A program made the position numbers and the translations under genes. Under the pieces are notes generated by a model. That model saw only the letters and a program-made list of their open reading frames with translations, searched no databases and was not told where the DNA came from. This document shows, piece after piece, positions 18,199 to 26,251 of a stretch of DNA of 64,000 nucleotides (positions are counted from its first letter, which is position 1; each line of letters begins with the position of its first letter). Source of the stretch: Streptomyces sp. PTY087I2 (GTDB lineage Bacteria > Actinomycetota > Actinomycetes > Streptomycetales > Streptomycetaceae); NCBI RefSeq assembly GCF_001687325.1, contig NZ_LZRD01000015.1:62001-126000 (forward strand), read 5' to 3'.

Positions 18199-18246
18199 AT
18201 GCGTTTCGGGCTGCTTCTTCTTAGCTGCCGCGGCGAGGGCCTGTAG
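18199..18246 (+). CDS. leuL: leuA leader peptide (leucine attenuation peptide)
   Basis: A 15-codon ORF upstream of leuA encodes MRFGLLLLSCRGEGL. Four consecutive Leu codons (18211-18222) include three CTT codons, which are rare in this genome; a fifth Leu is the last codon. It ends at TAG 18244-18246, 84 bases before leuA. Leucine-rich leaders upstream of leuA are known in actinomycetes. Ribosome stalling here when charged tRNA-Leu is scarce would signal leucine starvation. Too short for ordinary gene finders. Confidence 0.85.
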   Translation: MRFGLLLLSCRGEGL

Positions 18247-18271
18247 TCGTAGGCCGACCCCCTCCCCGCGG
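18228..18271 (+). promoter_or_regulatory. Attenuator-type hairpin of leuA
   Basis: A 12-bp stem with one mismatch (18228-18239 with 18260-18271) starts six bases after the Leu run and encloses the leader stop codon. A ribosome stalled at the Leu codons or finishing at the stop would change whether it forms. Whether it is the terminator or an anti-structure is not settled by sequence alone. Confidence 0.65.
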
Positions 18272-18330
18272 AGTCTGGTGTTGCAGCGACACAGTCGGCC
18301 GACACCCGCTGGACCGAGGAGCCCTACGCC

Positions 18331-20136
18331 ATGACCACCGTGAATCCCGCCGGTAACACCGTGAACCCCTCCGGTAATTCTGTCGGCCGCCCCACCCCGA
18401 TCACCAACGCGACGCAGCTGCAAAAACCCTCCGGGATGCCGGTCCACAAGTACGGCCGCTACGAGGCCGTCGACATCCCCGACCGCACCTGGCCCGACAA
18501 CCGCATCACCGTGGCGCCCCGCTGGCTGTCCACCGATCTGCGCGACGGCAACCAGGCCCTGATCGACCCGATGTCCCCGGCCCGCAAGCGCGAGATGTTC
18601 GACCTGCTGGTCAAGATGGGTTACAAGGAGATCGAGGTCGGCTTCCCGTCCTCCGGCGAGACCGACTTCGCGTTCGTCCGCTCCATCATCGAAGAGGGCG
18701 CGATCCCCGAGGACGTGACGATCTCCGTCCTGACGCAGGCCCGCGAGGAGCTGATCGAGCGCACGGTCGAGTCGCTGGTCGGCGCCCGCCGGGCCACCGT
18801 CCACCTGTACAACGCCACCGCCCCGACCTTCCGCCGCGTCGTCTTCCGCGGCTCGCGCGAGGAGGTCAAGCAGATCGCGGTGGACGGCACCCGGCTGGTC
18901 ATGGAGTACGCCGAGAAGATCCTGGGTCCGGAGACGATCTTCGGCTACCAGTACAGCCCGGAGATCTTCACCGACACCGAGCTGGACTTCGCCCTGGAGG
19001 TCTGCGAGGCCGTCTGCGACGTATGGCAGCCGGAGGAGGGCCGCGAGATCATCCTCAACCTGCCCGCCACCGTGGAGCGCTCCACGCCCTCCACCCACGC
19101 GGACCGCTTCGAGTGGATGTCCCGCAACCTGACCCGCCGCGAGCACGTCTGCCTCTCCGTCCACCCGCACAACGACCGGGGCACCGCCGTCGCCGCCGCC
19201 GAGCTGGCCATCATGGCCGGCGCCGACCGCATCGAGGGCTGCCTGTTCGGCCAGGGCGAGCGCACCGGCAACGTCGACCTGGTCACCCTGGGCATGAACC
19301 TGTTCTCCCAGGGCGTCGACCCGCAGATCGACTTCTCGCAGATCGACGAGATCCGCCGCACCAGCGAGTACTGCAACCAGATGGAGATCCACCCGCGCCA
19401 CCCCTACGCGGGCGATCTGGTCTACACCGCCTTCTCCGGCTCCCACCAGGACGCCATCAAGAAGGGCTTCGACGCGATGGAGAAGGACGCGGCCGCCCAG
19501 GGCAAGACGGTCGACGACATCGAGTGGGCCGTGCCGTACCTGCCGATCGACCCGAAGGACGTCGGCCGCTCCTACGAGGCCGTCATCCGGGTCAACTCGC
19601 AGTCCGGCAAGGGCGGTATCGCGTACGTCCTGAAGAACGACCACAAGCTGGACCTGCCGCGCCGGATGCAGATCGAGTTCTCGCGGATCATTCAGGCCAA
19701 GACCGACGCCGAGGGCGGCGAGGTCACCCCGACGCAGATCTGGTCCACCTTCCAGGACGAGTACCTGCCGAACGCGGAGAACGCGGGGGCGCGTTGGGGC
19801 CGCGTCCAGCTGCGCTCCGGCCAGACCACCTCCGACACCGACGGGACCGACACCCTGACCGTCGAGGCGGTCGTGGACGGCGTCGACACCGTCCTGACCG
19901 GGTCCGGCAACGGCCCGATCTCCGCGTTCTTCGAAGCGTTGCAGGCCATCGGTATCGACGCCCGGCTGCTGGACTACACCGAGCACACGATGAGCGAGGG
20001 AGCCAGCGCCCAGGCCGCCTCGTACATCGAGTGCGCGATCGACGGCAAGGTCCTGTGGGGCATCGGCATCGACGCCAACACCACCCGCGCCTCGCTGAAG
20101 GCGGTCGTCTCCGCCGTCAACCGCGCGGCCCGCTGA
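18331..20136 (+). CDS. leuA: 2-isopropylmalate synthase
   Basis: First committed enzyme of leucine biosynthesis, condensing acetyl-CoA with 2-oxoisovalerate. The catalytic TIM barrel shows RDGNQALIDPMSP (active-site Arg-Asp), GFPSSGETDF and the metal-binding HPHNDRGT; the C-terminal LeuA regulatory domain (about residues 450-601) contains GNGPISAFFEAL and ASYIEC and mediates leucine feedback. The 601 residues and long N-terminal extension are typical of the actinobacterial long form. It is preceded by a leucine-rich leader peptide and followed by a strong hairpin, so it is a single-gene transcript under attenuation. Confidence 0.97.
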   Translation: MTTVNPAGNTVNPSGNSVGRPTPITNATQLQKPSGMPVHKYGRYEAVDIPDRTWPDNRITVAPRWLSTDLRDGNQALIDPMSPARKREMFDLLVKMGYKEIEVGFPSSGETDFAFVRSIIEEGAIPEDVTISVLTQAREELIERTVESLVGARRATVHLYNATAPTFRRVVFRGSREEVKQIAVDGTRLVMEYAEKILGPETIFGYQYSPEIFTDTELDFALEVCEAVCDVWQPEEGREIILNLPATVERSTPSTHADRFEWMSRNLTRREHVCLSVHPHNDRGTAVAAAELAIMAGADRIEGCLFGQGERTGNVDLVTLGMNLFSQGVDPQIDFSQIDEIRRTSEYCNQMEIHPRHPYAGDLVYTAFSGSHQDAIKKGFDAMEKDAAAQGKTVDDIEWAVPYLPIDPKDVGRSYEAVIRVNSQSGKGGIAYVLKNDHKLDLPRRMQIEFSRIIQAKTDAEGGEVTPTQIWSTFQDEYLPNAENAGARWGRVQLRSGQTTSDTDGTDTLTVEAVVDGVDTVLTGSGNGPISAFFEALQAIGIDARLLDYTEHTMSEGASAQAASYIECAIDGKVLWGIGIDANTTRASLKAVVSAVNRAAR

Positions 20137-20152
20137 CGCCGAACGGCCCGTT

Positions 20153-20191
20153 CCGAACCCCGACCGCCCGCTCCGGGAGGTCGGGGTTCGG
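20153..20191 (+). terminator. Hairpin after leuA
   Basis: Perfect 13-bp stem (20153-20165 with 20179-20191), 17 bases after the leuA stop. Typical GC-rich Streptomyces terminator. Confidence 0.75.
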
Positions 20192-20300
20192 CCATATCCG
20201 AGGGTTGTGACGTCCAAGAGGCTGACGTCCCCTCGCAGATGTGGCTAACATCACGTCCAACACACGGCAATGTTGCCGGAGCGTTACGGAGGTGTGCGAC

Positions 20301-21005
20301 GTGCGGTCAGCCAAAGGACAACGCGCTCTGAGGCCGGTCCTCTGCGGCGTTCGCACCGTCTGGGACGCCGTCGGCGACGGCGCCTTCTTCTGCCCCGGCT
20401 GCGGGGGAGACCGCAACTACCGCCGGCTCACCGGCCGCCGCCGCCTCACCGTCCTCGGCGTCCCGCTGGTCCGCCGGGGCGAGGCCGAGCCCGTCGTCGA
20501 GTGCGCGGCCTGCCTGGCCCACTACGCCCCCGAGGCGCTGGACCACCCCACCACGACCCGGTTCTCCGCGATGCTCCGCGAGGCCGTCCACACCGTCACC
20601 CTGGCCGTCCTCGCCGCCGGGGGCACCACCTCCCGTACGGTCCTGGAGGCCGCCGTCGCCACCGTGCGCGACGCCGGGCTCGACGACTGCACCCAGGAGC
20701 AGCTGTTCACCGTCGTCGCGGTGCTCGCCGCCGACACCGGCCGGGGCTCCGGCACCGACCCGGCCGCCGAGGCGTGCGGCCCGACCCTCGCCATCGAGCT
20801 GCACGAGGTGCTGGCCCCGCTCGCCCCGCACCTGGCCGCCGCCGGCCGCGCGTCCGTCCTCCTCCAGGGCGCCCGGATCGCGTTGGCCGACGGGCCCTAC
20901 TGCGCCGCCGAGCGCCAGGTCCTGACGACGGTCGGCACCGCCCTCGGCATCCCCGCCGAGGAGACCGCCCGGGTGCTGGCCGAGGCGGCCCGTACGCCGT
21001 CGTAG
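20301..21005 (+). CDS. TerB-family (tellurite resistance-like) protein with zinc ribbon
   Basis: N-terminal zinc-ribbon-like pair FFCPGCGGDRNYRR and VVECAACLAHY, followed by a helical TerB-like domain (about residues 100-230: MLREAVHTVTLAVLAAGG ... GARIALADGPYCAAERQVL). TerB domains are thought to bind metal at the membrane; direct function is unknown. The GTG at 20301 has GGAGG eight bases upstream; GTG 20292 falls inside that site. It stands between leuA and recO, a common streptomycete position. Confidence 0.82.
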   Translation: MRSAKGQRALRPVLCGVRTVWDAVGDGAFFCPGCGGDRNYRRLTGRRRLTVLGVPLVRRGEAEPVVECAACLAHYAPEALDHPTTTRFSAMLREAVHTVTLAVLAAGGTTSRTVLEAAVATVRDAGLDDCTQEQLFTVVAVLAADTGRGSGTDPAAEACGPTLAIELHEVLAPLAPHLAAAGRASVLLQGARIALADGPYCAAERQVLTTVGTALGIPAEETARVLAEAARTPS

Positions 21006-21103
21006 GCGTTCGTAGGCCGCAGGCCGGCCTCCGTACGCCCGCCTGGACCGGCAATGAGCCCCAGGGCCCCCGCAGGCCGTCCCCCGTGGGCGACAATGGG
21101 CCC

Positions 21104-21850
21104 ATGAGCTTGTTCCGGGACGACGGCATCGTGCTGCGTACGCAGAAACTGGGCGAGGCCGACCGGATCATCACGATCCTGACCCGCGGCCACGGCCGGG
21201 TCCGCGCCGTCGCCCGCGGGGTGCGCCGTACGAAGTCCAAGTTCGGCGCCCGCCTGGAGCCCTTCTCCCACGTCGACGTGCAGTTCTTCGCGCGCGGCAG
21301 CGAGCTGGTCGGCCGCGGGCTGCCGCTCTGCACCCAGAGCGAGACGATCGCCCCGTACGGCGGCGGGATCGTCGCCGACTACGCCCGCTACACGGCCGGC
21401 ACCGCGATGCTGGAGACCGCCGAGCGGTTCACCGACCACGAGGGCGAACCGGCCGTCCAGCAGTATCTGCTGCTCGTCGGCGGCCTGCGCACCCTCGCCC
21501 GGGGCGAGCACGCTCCCCATCTGATCCTGGACGCGTTCCTGCTGCGCTCGCTCGCGGTCAACGGGTACGCGCCCAGCTTCGAGGACTGCGCCAAGTGCGG
21601 GATGCCCGGTCCGAACCGGTTCTTCTCCGTCGCGGCGGGGGGCGTCATATGCGGTGACTGCCGGGTCCCCGGCAGCGTCGTACCCTCGGCACAGGCCATC
21701 GAACTGCTGAGCGCGCTGCTCAGCGGCGACTGGGCGACGGCGGACGCGTGCGAGGCGCGTCATGTCAGGGAGGGGAGCGGGCTGGTGTCCGCCTATCTGC
21801 ACTGGCATCTGGAGCGCGGCCTGCGCTCGCTGCGGTACGTAGAGAAGTGA
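21104..21850 (+). CDS. recO: DNA repair protein RecO
   Basis: Recombination mediator of the RecFOR pathway: promotes RecA loading and single-strand annealing. The N-terminal OB fold (MSLFRDDGIVLRTQKLGEAD; DRIITILTRGHGRVRAVARG) and the zinc-binding C-terminal part (CAKCGM ... CGDCR) are visible. The 248-residue length is normal. It is 21 bases before uppS; the recO-uppS pair is conserved in actinobacteria. The open frame upstream of ATG 21104 is shadow of the TerB gene. Confidence 0.95.
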   Translation: MSLFRDDGIVLRTQKLGEADRIITILTRGHGRVRAVARGVRRTKSKFGARLEPFSHVDVQFFARGSELVGRGLPLCTQSETIAPYGGGIVADYARYTAGTAMLETAERFTDHEGEPAVQQYLLLVGGLRTLARGEHAPHLILDAFLLRSLAVNGYAPSFEDCAKCGMPGPNRFFSVAAGGVICGDCRVPGSVVPSAQAIELLSALLSGDWATADACEARHVREGSGLVSAYLHWHLERGLRSLRYVEK

Positions 21851-21871
21851 CACAGGGAGACTGAGAAGCTC

Positions 21872-22687
21872 ATGGCAGTACGCGGGATCCTCGGCGGCCG
21901 TAACCGGCGCACGTACAAGACCCCCGAGCCGCACCCCACGGGCGCGACGCCGCCGAAGATCCCCGGCGAGCTGGTGCCCCAGCACGTCGCCGTCGTGATG
22001 GACGGCAACGGCCGCTGGGCCAAGGAGCGGGGGCTGCCCCGCACCGAGGGCCACAAGGTCGGCGAGGGCGTCGTCATGGACGTGCTCAAGGGCTGTATCG
22101 AGATGGGCGTGAAGAACCTCTCGCTGTACGCCTTCTCCACGGAGAACTGGAAGCGGTCCCCGGAGGAGGTGAAGTTCCTGATGAACTTCAACCGGGACGT
22201 GATCCGCCGCCGCCGCGACGAGATGGACGAGCTCGGCATCCGTATCCGCTGGGTGGGCCGTATGCCCAAGCTGTGGAAGTCCGTCGTCCAGGAGCTCCAG
22301 GTCGCCCAGGAGCAGACCAAGGACAACGACGCGATGACGCTGTACTTCTGCGTGAACTACGGCGGCCGCGCCGAGATCGCGGACGCCGCGCAGCGCATCG
22401 CCCAGGACGTGGCGGCCGGGAAGCTGGACCCGTCGAAGGTCAACGAGAAGACGTTCCAGAAGTACATCTACTACCCGGACATGCCGGACGTGGACCTCTT
22501 CGTGCGCCCCAGCGGCGAGCAGCGCACCTCGAACTATCTGATCTGGCAGAGCGCCTACGCCGAGATGGTTTTCCAGGACGTTCTTTGGCCGGATTTCGAC
22601 CGCCGGGACCTGTGGCGGGCCTGCCTGGAGTACGCCCAGCGCGACCGCCGCTTCGGCGGGGCGCAGGAGGCGGAAGCCGCCAAGTGA
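21872..22687 (+). CDS. uppS: Isoprenyl transferase (undecaprenyl/decaprenyl diphosphate synthase)
   Basis: cis-Prenyltransferase making the polyprenyl diphosphate carrier for peptidoglycan and glycan synthesis. The catalytic Asp is in VVMDGNGRWAKERGLPRTEG; further signatures are LSLYAFSTENWKR, NYGGRAEI and VDLFVRPSGEQRTSNYL. The 271 residues include a basic N-terminal extension. It follows recO closely and is ended by a 19-bp perfect hairpin shared with the convergent zur gene. Confidence 0.96.
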   Translation: MAVRGILGGRNRRTYKTPEPHPTGATPPKIPGELVPQHVAVVMDGNGRWAKERGLPRTEGHKVGEGVVMDVLKGCIEMGVKNLSLYAFSTENWKRSPEEVKFLMNFNRDVIRRRRDEMDELGIRIRWVGRMPKLWKSVVQELQVAQEQTKDNDAMTLYFCVNYGGRAEIADAAQRIAQDVAAGKLDPSKVNEKTFQKYIYYPDMPDVDLFVRPSGEQRTSNYLIWQSAYAEMVFQDVLWPDFDRRDLWRACLEYAQRDRRFGGAQEAEAAK

Positions 22688-22707
22688 GCGGAAGAAAGTG
22701 AGCGGAA

Positions 22708-22750
22708 GAAGGGGCGGGCCCGGTGCGTGGTGCACCGGGCCCGCCCCTTC
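22708..22750. terminator. Bidirectional hairpin between uppS and zur
   Basis: Perfect 19-bp stem (22708-22726 with 22732-22750) and a 5-nt loop between convergent uppS and zur stops; followed by TTCGTCGT. Confidence 0.85.
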
Positions 22751-22762
22751 GTCGTACGTCCG

Positions 22763-23197
22763 TTACGCCTTCTTCTCGGCGCACTCCGCGCACGTGCCGA
22801 AGATCTCGACGGTGTGCGCGACGTTCACATAGCCGTGCTGCGCGGCGATCATCTCGGCCCACTGCTCGACGGCCGGGCCCTCGACCTCCACGGCCTTGCC
22901 GCAGAGCCGGCAGACCAGGTGGTGGTGATGGTCGCCGGTCGAGCACCGTCGGTAGACGGCCTCGCCCTCGGTGGTGCGCAGGACATCGACCTCACCGGCG
23001 TCGGCGAGGGACTGAAGCGTCCGGTAGACCGTCGTGAGGCCCACGGAGTCGCCGCGGTGTTTCAGGACGTCGTGCAGCTCCTGGGCGCTGCGGAACTCGT
23101 CGACCTCGTCGAGCGCCGCCGCCACCGCCGCCCGCTGCCGGGTGGACCGGCCGCGTACCGGCGCTGCGTTCGTGCCACTGATCGGCGCCGTGGCCAC
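22763..23197 (-). CDS. zur: Zinc uptake regulator Zur (Fur family)
   Basis: Fur-family metalloregulator: winged helix (RSTRQRAAVAAALDEVDEF; GLTTVYRTLQSLADAGEVD) and a C-terminal metal/dimer domain with HHHHLVCRLCG and the structural zinc pair CAEC near the end. The gene lies directly downstream of znuA-znuC-znuB on the same strand, and two Zur-like boxes precede znuA, so Zur rather than Fur is the right assignment. The GTG at 23197 has GGAGG about six bases upstream; the frame extends upstream without homology. It represses zinc uptake when zinc is replete. Confidence 0.93.
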   Translation of the reverse strand: MATAPISGTNAAPVRGRSTRQRAAVAAALDEVDEFRSAQELHDVLKHRGDSVGLTTVYRTLQSLADAGEVDVLRTTEGEAVYRRCSTGDHHHHLVCRLCGKAVEVEGPAVEQWAEMIAAQHGYVNVAHTVEIFGTCAECAEKKA

Positions 23198-23317
23198 AGG
23201 TGCCTCCTCGTGTCGCCCGTACATGTGTCGGGCCATTGTGCCAGCCCGGCCGGGCGCCGCATTCAAACGCGCACGTCGTCCGGTCACGTACGGACGGTCA
23301 TGCGCGCGGACGGACGG

Positions 23318-24217
23318 TCACACGCGCACGTCGTCCGCGCCCCGCCGGGCGGGCGGTACTTCCAGGGTGCACTCGGCACCCTTCGCTTCGCTCGCCCGGG
23401 CCCGCCGCCTCGCGAGCGGAGCGGCGAGCGCGGTCAGCGCGACGAACACCGCGATGGCCAGCAGCACGATCGTCGCGCCGGGCGGGACGTCCTGGTAGTA
23501 CGAGGTCACCGTGCCGGTGAGGGTGACGGCCGTGCCGATCACCACGGAGAGCACGAACGTGACCTTGAAGGACTTGGTGATCTGCTGGGCGGCCGCCACC
23601 GGCACCACCATCAGCGCGCTGACCAGCAGCAGCCCGACGACCCGCATCGCGACGGTCACGGTCACCGCGGCCGTGACCGCGACCAGCAGGTTCAGCACCC
23701 GCACGGGCAGCCCGGAGACCCGGGCGAACTCCTCGTCCTGGCTGACCGCGAACAGCTGCCGCCGCAGCCCCACCGTGACCAGCACCACGAAGGCCGCCAG
23801 GACGCAGATCGCGACGACGTCCGACTCGGAGACGGTGGCGAGCGAGCCGAAGAGGTACGAGGTCAGATTGGCGTTGGAGCCGGAGTCGGACAGGTTGATC
23901 AGCATGACGCCGCCCGCCATGCCCCCGTAGAACAGCATCGCCAGGGCGAGGTCGCCGCGCGTGTGTCCGTACCAGCGGATCAGCTCCATGGTGACCGCAC
24001 CGGCCACCGCGACGGCGGTCGCCATCCACACGGGGCTGGTGGAGAGCAGGAAGCCGAGGCCGACGCCGGTCATCGCGATGTGCCCGATGCCGTCGCCCAT
24101 CAGGGCCTGGCGCCGCTGCACCAGATAGATGCCGATGGCGGGCGCGGTGATCCCGACCAGCACGGCCGCGATGAGTGCCCGCTGCATGAAGGGAGGGTTG
24201 AGGAATTCGAAGAGCAT
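23318..24217 (-). CDS. znuB: Zinc ABC transporter permease
   Basis: ABC-3 family membrane subunit with about eight helices (FMQRALIAAVLVGITAPAIG; VVGLLLVSALMVVPVAAAQQ). The QRRQALMGDGIGHIAMTGVG segment is the conserved ABC-3 motif contacting the ATPase. Start ATG 24217 overlaps the last base of the znuC stop (TGATG), giving coupled translation. A longer open frame upstream is a shadow of znuC. Last cistron of znuACB before zur, with a 120-base gap to the regulator gene. Confidence 0.92.
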   Translation of the reverse strand: MLFEFLNPPFMQRALIAAVLVGITAPAIGIYLVQRRQALMGDGIGHIAMTGVGLGFLLSTSPVWMATAVAVAGAVTMELIRWYGHTRGDLALAMLFYGGMAGGVMLINLSDSGSNANLTSYLFGSLATVSESDVVAICVLAAFVVLVTVGLRRQLFAVSQDEEFARVSGLPVRVLNLLVAVTAAVTVTVAMRVVGLLLVSALMVVPVAAAQQITKSFKVTFVLSVVIGTAVTLTGTVTSYYQDVPPGATIVLLAIAVFVALTALAAPLARRRARASEAKGAECTLEVPPARRGADDVRV

Positions 24218-24999
24218 CAGGTCAGCAGTCCCGTCCGGACGGGCTCGGCGGCCGCGTGGGGGTGTACGTGGTCGTGGCCGGGCAGCGCGTGCTGGCCGAG
24301 CGCCTCGGGCGGCGGCCCGTCGTGCGTCACGCAGCCGTCGCGCAGGACGACGGCCCGGTCGATCAGCGGCTCCAGCGGGCCCAGCTCGTGCAGCACCAGC
24401 AGCACGGAGGCGCCGAGCGCCACCTGCTCGCGCAGGGTCGAGGCCAGGATCTCCTGGCTGGCCAGGTCCACCCCCGCCATCGGCTCGTCCATGATCAGCA
24501 GCTCCGGTTCGGAGGCCAGGGCGCGGGCGATCAGCACGCGCTGGTGCTGGCCGCCCGACAGCGCGCTCACGGAGTCCTTCGCCCGGTCGGCCAGGCCCAC
24601 CAGGTCGATGGCGCGCTCCACGGCCGCCCGGTCCGCCTTCCCGGGCCAGCGCAGCCCGGTACGGGACAGCCGGCCGGAGGCGACGACCTCGCGGATCGTG
24701 GCGGGCACCCCGCCCGCGGCCGTGGTGCGCTGCGGGACGTACCCGATCCGGCCCCACCGGCGGAAGCGGCGCAGCTCGGTGCCGAACAGCTCGACGCTGC
24801 CGCCGGTCAGCGGGACCTGCCCGATGACCGACCGTACGGCGGTGGACTTGCCGGAACCGTTGGCGCCGAGCAGGGCGACGACCTCGCCGCGGCGCACGGT
24901 CAGGTCGACCCCGCGCAGCACGGGGCGCGAGCCGAGGGTGGCGGTGGCGCCGCGCAGGCTGACCACGGCCTCGCGGGTGGTGCTCTCACGCTCCGGCAT
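24217..24999 (-). CDS. znuC: Zinc ABC transporter ATP-binding protein
   Basis: ABC ATPase of the metal-uptake class: Walker A GANGSGKST, signature SALSGGQHQR, Walker B LLIMDEPMAGVD, switch His in LVLHELG. The C terminus is His-rich (GQHALPGHDHVHPHAA), suiting a zinc system. I chose ATG 24999 (MPERES), which has GGAGG at good distance; the alternative at 25041 would overlap znuA. It lies 38 bases after znuA. Confidence 0.93.
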   Translation of the reverse strand: MPERESTTREAVVSLRGATATLGSRPVLRGVDLTVRRGEVVALLGANGSGKSTAVRSVIGQVPLTGGSVELFGTELRRFRRWGRIGYVPQRTTAAGGVPATIREVVASGRLSRTGLRWPGKADRAAVERAIDLVGLADRAKDSVSALSGGQHQRVLIARALASEPELLIMDEPMAGVDLASQEILASTLREQVALGASVLLVLHELGPLEPLIDRAVVLRDGCVTHDGPPPEALGQHALPGHDHVHPHAAAEPVRTGLLT

Positions 25000-25037
25000 G
25001 AGCGCCTCCGATCCGATGGCTGTACGGGTGGTGCGGG

Positions 25038-26075
25038 TCACTTCGCGCCGAGGGCCTTCTTCAGCGCGGCGAGGTTGGACTTCATGACCTCGATGTAGTC
25101 AGCGCCCTGAGACTTCTCCGTGATTCCCTCCAGCGGGTCCAGGACGCCGGTCTTCAGCCCGGTGTCCTTCGCGAGGGTCTTCGCCGTCTTGTCGCTGGCG
25201 AGCGTCTCGAAGAAGACCGTCGTGACCTTCTCCTTCTCCGCGATGGTGTGGATCTCCTGGATCCGCGCGGGGCTCGGCTCGGCCTCGGGGTCGATGCCCG
25301 CGATGCCCTGCTGGGTGAGCCCGTAGCGCTCGGCGAGGTAGCCGAAGGCGGAGTGGGTGGTGATGAAGGTCTTGGTGGCGGTGTTCTTCAGCCCGGTCTC
25401 GTACGCCGTGTTCAGCTCGCCCAGCTCGGCGACGAGGGCGTCGGTGTTCTTCTTGTAGTCGGCGGCGTGGTCGGGGTCGGCCTTCTCCAGCGACTTGCCG
25501 ACACCCTTGGCGACCTCGGCGTACTTCACGGGGTCCAGCCAGATGTGCGGGTCGGCGCCGCCTTCCTCGCCGTGGTTGTGGCCGTCGCCCTCTTCGTGGG
25601 CTTCTTCCTCGTGGCCGTGCTCGTCCTCGTGGCCGTGCTCGTCCGCGTGCTCTTCCTCGCCCTCGTGGTCGTGATCATGACCGCTGACCTCGGAACCGTG
25701 GTTCTCCAGCGTGGTGAGGGTCGCGGCGTCGACGGTGTTCTTCACACCGGACTGCTTGATCGCGTCGTCCACGGCGGGCTGGATGCCCTTGAGGTACAGG
25801 ACGTAGTCCGACTCGCTGATGGAGCCGATCTGGCGCGGGGTGAGCTCCAGGTCGTGCGGCTCGACGCCCGGCTTGGTGAGGCTGGTGACGGCGACGTGCT
25901 CGCCGCCGATCTTCTCGGCCAGGAACTGCATCGGGTAGAACGACGCGGTCACCTTGAGCTTGTCGCCGTTTCCTCCGTCCGCCGCGTCGGAGGTGGAGCA
26001 GGCGGAGAGAGCGGTCAGACCGAGGACGACTGCTCCGGCGACGGCGGTGGTGGGTATGAGGCGACGTACGTTCAT
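25038..26075 (-). CDS. znuA: Zinc ABC transporter substrate-binding lipoprotein
   Basis: Cluster A-I metal-binding protein. A lipoprotein signal (VVLGLTALSAC, lipobox LSAC) is followed by the ZnuA fold: KPGVEPHDLELTPRQ (first His ligand), the ligand-bearing ADPHIWLDP, TTHSAFGYLAERYGL and FFETLASD. Between residues about 135 and 180 there is a long acidic His-rich loop with HDHDHE and HGHEDEHGHEE repeats, typical of zinc rather than manganese binders. The ATG at 26075 (MNVRRLIP) is adopted; ATG 26084 lies inside a Zur box. It is the first gene of znuACB-zur. Confidence 0.94.
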   Translation of the reverse strand: MNVRRLIPTTAVAGAVVLGLTALSACSTSDAADGGNGDKLKVTASFYPMQFLAEKIGGEHVAVTSLTKPGVEPHDLELTPRQIGSISESDYVLYLKGIQPAVDDAIKQSGVKNTVDAATLTTLENHGSEVSGHDHDHEGEEEHADEHGHEDEHGHEEEAHEEGDGHNHGEEGGADPHIWLDPVKYAEVAKGVGKSLEKADPDHAADYKKNTDALVAELGELNTAYETGLKNTATKTFITTHSAFGYLAERYGLTQQGIAGIDPEAEPSPARIQEIHTIAEKEKVTTVFFETLASDKTAKTLAKDTGLKTGVLDPLEGITEKSQGADYIEVMKSNLAALKKALGAK

Positions 26076-26089
26076 GACAGTCATTTTCA
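26075..26089. promoter_or_regulatory. Zur box 1 upstream of znuA
   Basis: TGACAGTCATTTTCA matches the Streptomyces 15-bp Zur consensus (TGAAAATGATTTTCA) at 12 of 15 positions. It touches the znuA start codon, so bound Zur would block initiation of transcription or early elongation. Confidence 0.75.
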
Positions 26090-26096
26090 ACAAAAG

Positions 26097-26111
26097 TGGA
26101 AACGATTGTCA
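26097..26111. promoter_or_regulatory. Zur box 2 upstream of znuA
   Basis: TGGAAACGATTGTCA also matches 12 of 15 positions. Its centre is 22 bp from box 1, two helical turns, so two Zur dimers would bind the same face of DNA. Confidence 0.75.
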
Positions 26112-26251
26112 ACAAGGCTGATGAGATGCCCGGAAGATCACGAGCCGACATCCCGGGGTCCCATTGGGGCCCTATCGATTTGATCCGGGGGGTGCACGCG
26201 CCGGTAACCTGAGTCATTCGCCGTTCGTCATCGTCGTATGAAGAGAGCACC

